Positions 61,852 through 64,000 of a stretch of 64,000 nt of DNA are shown one piece after another. The DNA comes from Leyella stercorea (lineage in GTDB: Bacteria; Bacteroidota; Bacteroidia; Bacteroidales; Bacteroidaceae). Where the stretch lies: assembly GCF_021531355.1 (NCBI RefSeq), contig NZ_JADYTS010000004.1, positions 27,971-91,970 of the forward strand, read 5' to 3'. Below the pieces are notes generated by a model that worked only from the letters and a program-made list of their open reading frames with translations, was not told the DNA's origin and made no database searches. The position numbers and the translations under genes were made by a program. Position 1 is the first letter of the stretch; each line of letters opens with the position of its first letter.

Positions 61852-62178
61852 ATGAATTGGATAATCTTATTATTGGCAGGATTGTTTGAGGTGAGCCTCA
61901 CATTTTGTTTAGGGAAAGCGAGAGCGGCATCAGGAGTTGGATTTTATTTGTGGGGAAGCGGTTTCCTTGCCTCTACCGTACTGAGCATGACTTTGCTTGC
62001 CAAAGCGGTACAGACTTTGCCTTTGGGAACTGCGTACGCCATTTGGACGGGAATCGGAGCGGTTGGTACGGTTTTGATTGGGATATTCGTTTTCAAGGAA
62101 TCTGCCACTCCCATCAGGCTTTTCTTCCTCTTCGTGCTCATTGCATCCTTGATAGGATTGAAAGTCGTGTCATACTGA
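61852..62178 (+). CDS. Small multidrug resistance (SMR) family transporter, SugE-like
   Basis: A 108-residue protein with four membrane helices. The essential Glu of helix 1 is in LAGLFEVSLTF, and GTAYAIWTGIGAVGTVLIG is the family signature. WxG/SugE-type members export guanidinium or quaternary ammonium compounds in exchange for protons as dual-topology dimers. The sequence cannot settle which subtype this is. The MFS exporter starts 13 bases downstream, so they form one unit. Confidence 0.88.
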   Translation: MNWIILLLAGLFEVSLTFCLGKARAASGVGFYLWGSGFLASTVLSMTLLAKAVQTLPLGTAYAIWTGIGAVGTVLIGIFVFKESATPIRLFFLFVLIASLIGLKVVSY

Positions 62179-62191
62179 AAGGAGACGACAA

Positions 62192-63367
62192 ATGAAGTAT
62201 GAATTAAGAGAGAACCAAGGCATTCCGGTAGCTCTGCTGGCTCTGATGGCAGTTGCTACCGGACTTTCCGTTGCCAACTGCTACTACAACCAACCTTTGT
62301 TGGGTAGCATGGCAAAAGATTTCGCGGTAAACGACTTTTCTGCTAGCATGGTAGCGACATTGACACAGATAGGCTATGTGACCGGACTTGTGTTTGTCAT
62401 CCCGCTTGGTGATTTGGTCTCACGAAAGAAGCTGATATTGACCAATTATATCATATCTTCGTGCGCCTTGCTTGCCATAGCCCTTGCACCGAACATCTAT
62501 TGGGTGTGGGGCGCATCATTGCTTGCCGGCGCATCTTCGGTTATGCCGCAATTTTTCATTCCGTTAGTATCTTACTATTCACCCCCTGCGCACAAGGTGC
62601 GCAACGTAGGGATTATACAATCTTGCCTGCTCATAGGCATTCTTGGTTCACGGGTATTCAGTGGCTTTCTGGCTGACGTGTGGGGCTGGCGTTCCGTCTA
62701 TTTTGTAGCTTGCTTGTTTATGCTCGGATGCTTCCTGATGATTCACAAGATGCTACCCGCGTTGTCTACCTGTTCGCAAGAAAGTTATGCAGGGTTGATG
62801 AAATCTTTGTTGCGCCTACTCTCCAAATACCCGTACTTGCGTATCGCATCGCTGAGGGCGGCATTGGCTTATGGCTCGTTCTTCGCTTTGTGGAGTTGCC
62901 TTGCTTTTCGGATGAAACAGGAACCTTTTTTTGCCAGCGACGACATTATCGGAGCACTCGGCTTGTGTGGACTGGCAGGTGCATCCACGGTGGTTTTCAT
63001 CAGCGGCTACGTTCAAAAGTACGGTGCGAGGTTCTTCTCTATTGTCGGAGGATGCGTAGTATTGGCTGCATGGATACTGGCATTTTGGGGGAATGACAGC
63101 TATTTGTGGATAATAATTGCTATCTTGCTGATTGATGCCGGTATGCAATGCATCCATTTGTCGAATCAGACCAGCGTAGTCGCCCTTGACGTATCTGCCA
63201 TCAATCGTATCAATACCGTTTATATGACCATTTACTTTTTGGGTGGTTCTGCCGGTACATTCGTTTCCGGTCTGTCTTGGCAGCATTACGGGTGGACAGG
63301 TGTGGTTGGGGTAGGAATTGCCTTTACCGTGGCTTCCTTGCTCGTAAACTTTTTCAAGCAATTATAA
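62192..63367 (+). CDS. MFS transporter (paralogue of the gene at 45256)
   Basis: A 391-residue 12-helix exporter. Helix 1 contains LSVANCYYNQPLL and the loop after helix 2 IPLGDLVSRKK; MPQFFIPLVSYYS is also shared with the transporter at 45256, and both are about the same length. A drug or metabolite efflux role is usual for the family; the substrate is unknown. It follows the SMR gene directly, opposite a Crp-type regulator. Confidence 0.87.
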   Translation: MKYELRENQGIPVALLALMAVATGLSVANCYYNQPLLGSMAKDFAVNDFSASMVATLTQIGYVTGLVFVIPLGDLVSRKKLILTNYIISSCALLAIALAPNIYWVWGASLLAGASSVMPQFFIPLVSYYSPPAHKVRNVGIIQSCLLIGILGSRVFSGFLADVWGWRSVYFVACLFMLGCFLMIHKMLPALSTCSQESYAGLMKSLLRLLSKYPYLRIASLRAALAYGSFFALWSCLAFRMKQEPFFASDDIIGALGLCGLAGASTVVFISGYVQKYGARFFSIVGGCVVLAAWILAFWGNDSYLWIIIAILLIDAGMQCIHLSNQTSVVALDVSAINRINTVYMTIYFLGGSAGTFVSGLSWQHYGWTGVVGVGIAFTVASLLVNFFKQL

Positions 63368-63389
63368 AGCCATTTTCCCTCCCGTTTTT

Positions 63390-63421
63390 TTTGTCAATCA
63401 CATTTTTTCTTTATACCTTTG
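63390..63421 (+). promoter_or_regulatory. Consensus promoter in the spacer after the MFS gene
   Basis: TTTG at 63390-63393, 20 bases, then TACCTTTG at 63414-63421. It is 105 bases before the next start codon, so a leader of about 100 bases is implied. Confidence 0.65.
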
Positions 63422-63526
63422 CCCACGAAACATCAAGAGCAGTATTAATCTGCACCAACCGAGCACGACAGCCACGGTGGTCAATATACGATGTGGAAAT
63501 AAGTTTAATTTCAAAAATAAGTCTTT

Positions 63527-63775
63527 ATGAACAATTCATTTTACAACGATTTTGCTGCGCGTTTTGCAGCAACAACACTCACTTCACTTGTTGAATCATT
63601 TAATAATCAGGTAGGAAATCGTGGTTTCAACTCCATGCGTGCAGCCCATGACCGGGCTCTTATTGACGAGCTTGTGCGTCGTGGCATTGATGTGTCGGCG
63701 GTGTTCGACGGTACTGTCATTTCTTTTGCCTATCATGTTGGGTTGGACAACAACAGTCTGGTAATCAGAAAATAA
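63527..63775 (+). CDS. Small protein of unknown function
   Basis: An 82-residue protein (MNNSFYNDFAARFAATTLTS, then NSMRAAHDRALIDELVRRGID and a beta-rich end). I do not recognise it. A consensus promoter upstream and a perfect terminator 50 bases downstream make it a credible single gene with a long leader. Confidence 0.6.
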   Translation: MNNSFYNDFAARFAATTLTSLVESFNNQVGNRGFNSMRAAHDRALIDELVRRGIDVSAVFDGTVISFAYHVGLDNNSLVIRK

Positions 63776-63825
63776 AAACAATTAGCAACATCTTAAACTG
63801 TTGATGATGCCGTTGAAGATAATAC

Positions 63826-63911
63826 AAAAACGACAATAGAGACAAAGGTCAACAATAACTACTATGCCATAGCGCATAAGATTGTTGCCATTTGTCTCTA
63901 TTGTCGTTTTT
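63826..63911 (+). terminator. Terminator, copy 2 of the ACGACAATAGAGACAA element
   Basis: A perfect 21-bp stem (63826-63846 with 63891-63911) around a 44-base loop, ending in a T-run. The stem sequence is shared with the terminator after nuoN at 58194. Confidence 0.85.
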
Positions 63912-63971
63912 ATTAGTATGTATTTTCAATTATTGCTGTCCGGTAAAACACCAAAGAGCATAAAAATCCTC

Positions 63972-64000
63972 CCCGAAGCCCCGTAAAATAGGACTTCGGG
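63972..64000. terminator. Hairpin at the window end
   Basis: CCCGAAGCCC and GGACTTCGGG pair with one mismatch; the element runs to the last base and may continue outside the window. Confidence 0.5.

Noticed and set aside
1..64000. CRISPR array
   Set aside because: No regularly spaced repeat with unique spacers was seen; the repeats present are tandem, palindromic or irregular.

Overview
The window is a 64 kb piece of a Bacteroidales chromosome, most likely Prevotellaceae. The reasons are the recurring Bacteroidetes promoter signature (TTTG, about 19-20 bases, then TAnnTTTG, usually TAACTTTG), near absence of Shine-Dalgarno sequences, a complex I operon with fused nuoCD and no nuoEFG, a GH92 mannosidase, a PorE-like OmpA lipoprotein, DUF6249/sigma/DUF5056 and PspC proteins, and intergenic spacers built from repeated AATTTTGAATTTTGA-type words. 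The assignment is from protein style only; no marker rRNA is present, and I recognise no tRNA or CRISPR array.

Layout. 1-4.2 kb: the end of a PspC-domain membrane protein and a TonB-receptor-like outer membrane protein. 4.2-11.9 kb (minus strand): a restriction/defence cluster of an AlbA/Schlafen-type ATPase, a single-chain nuclease-methylase-specificity enzyme and a GmrSD-like DUF262/DUF1524 protein. The AlbA gene carries five 11-bp tandem repeats, an arrangement able to switch the reading frame. 12-15 kb: an AraJ-type exporter, a hairpin cluster and a truncated AAA-ATPase_like gene. 15-24.8 kb: housekeeping and envelope genes (GH92, PAP2 phosphatase, patatin, aminopeptidase P, C1 peptidase, esterase) and a DUF6249-ECF sigma-DUF5056 operon. 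24.8-35 kb: PorE-like lipoprotein, a fused AmgK-like kinase/RapZ-C protein followed by a MurU-like uridylyltransferase (probable amino-sugar recycling), guaA, a serine hydrolase, fhs and a split lysO lysine exporter.

35.8-45.1 kb is AT-rich and accessory: a DUF3990 toxin-like pair, a type II restriction-modification operon (controller protein, fused m5C + m6A methyltransferase, HNH endonuclease, DUF2971 protein), an ORF-less group II intron downstream of that operon's terminator, a frameshifted GIY-YIG/ASCH fusion gene, and an antitoxin whose toxin partner is internally deleted. 45.2-47.5 kb: an MFS exporter and a threonine aldolase-like enzyme, followed by a small fossil of lysO.

47.7-58 kb is the respiratory complex I operon nuoA-B-CD-H-I-J-K-L-M-N, interrupted between nuoCD and nuoH by a repeat-rich spacer and followed by a similar spacer. 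58.3-64 kb: two Crp-type regulators, an SDR enzyme, a decayed second DUF3791/DUF3990 locus (and a third 41-bp trace of it), an SMR plus MFS efflux pair opposite one Crp gene, and small unknown genes. The clearest candidates for new biology are the phase-variable-looking AlbA/RMS/GmrSD cluster, the dual-methylase R-M operon with DUF2971, and the AmgK-RapZ fusion.
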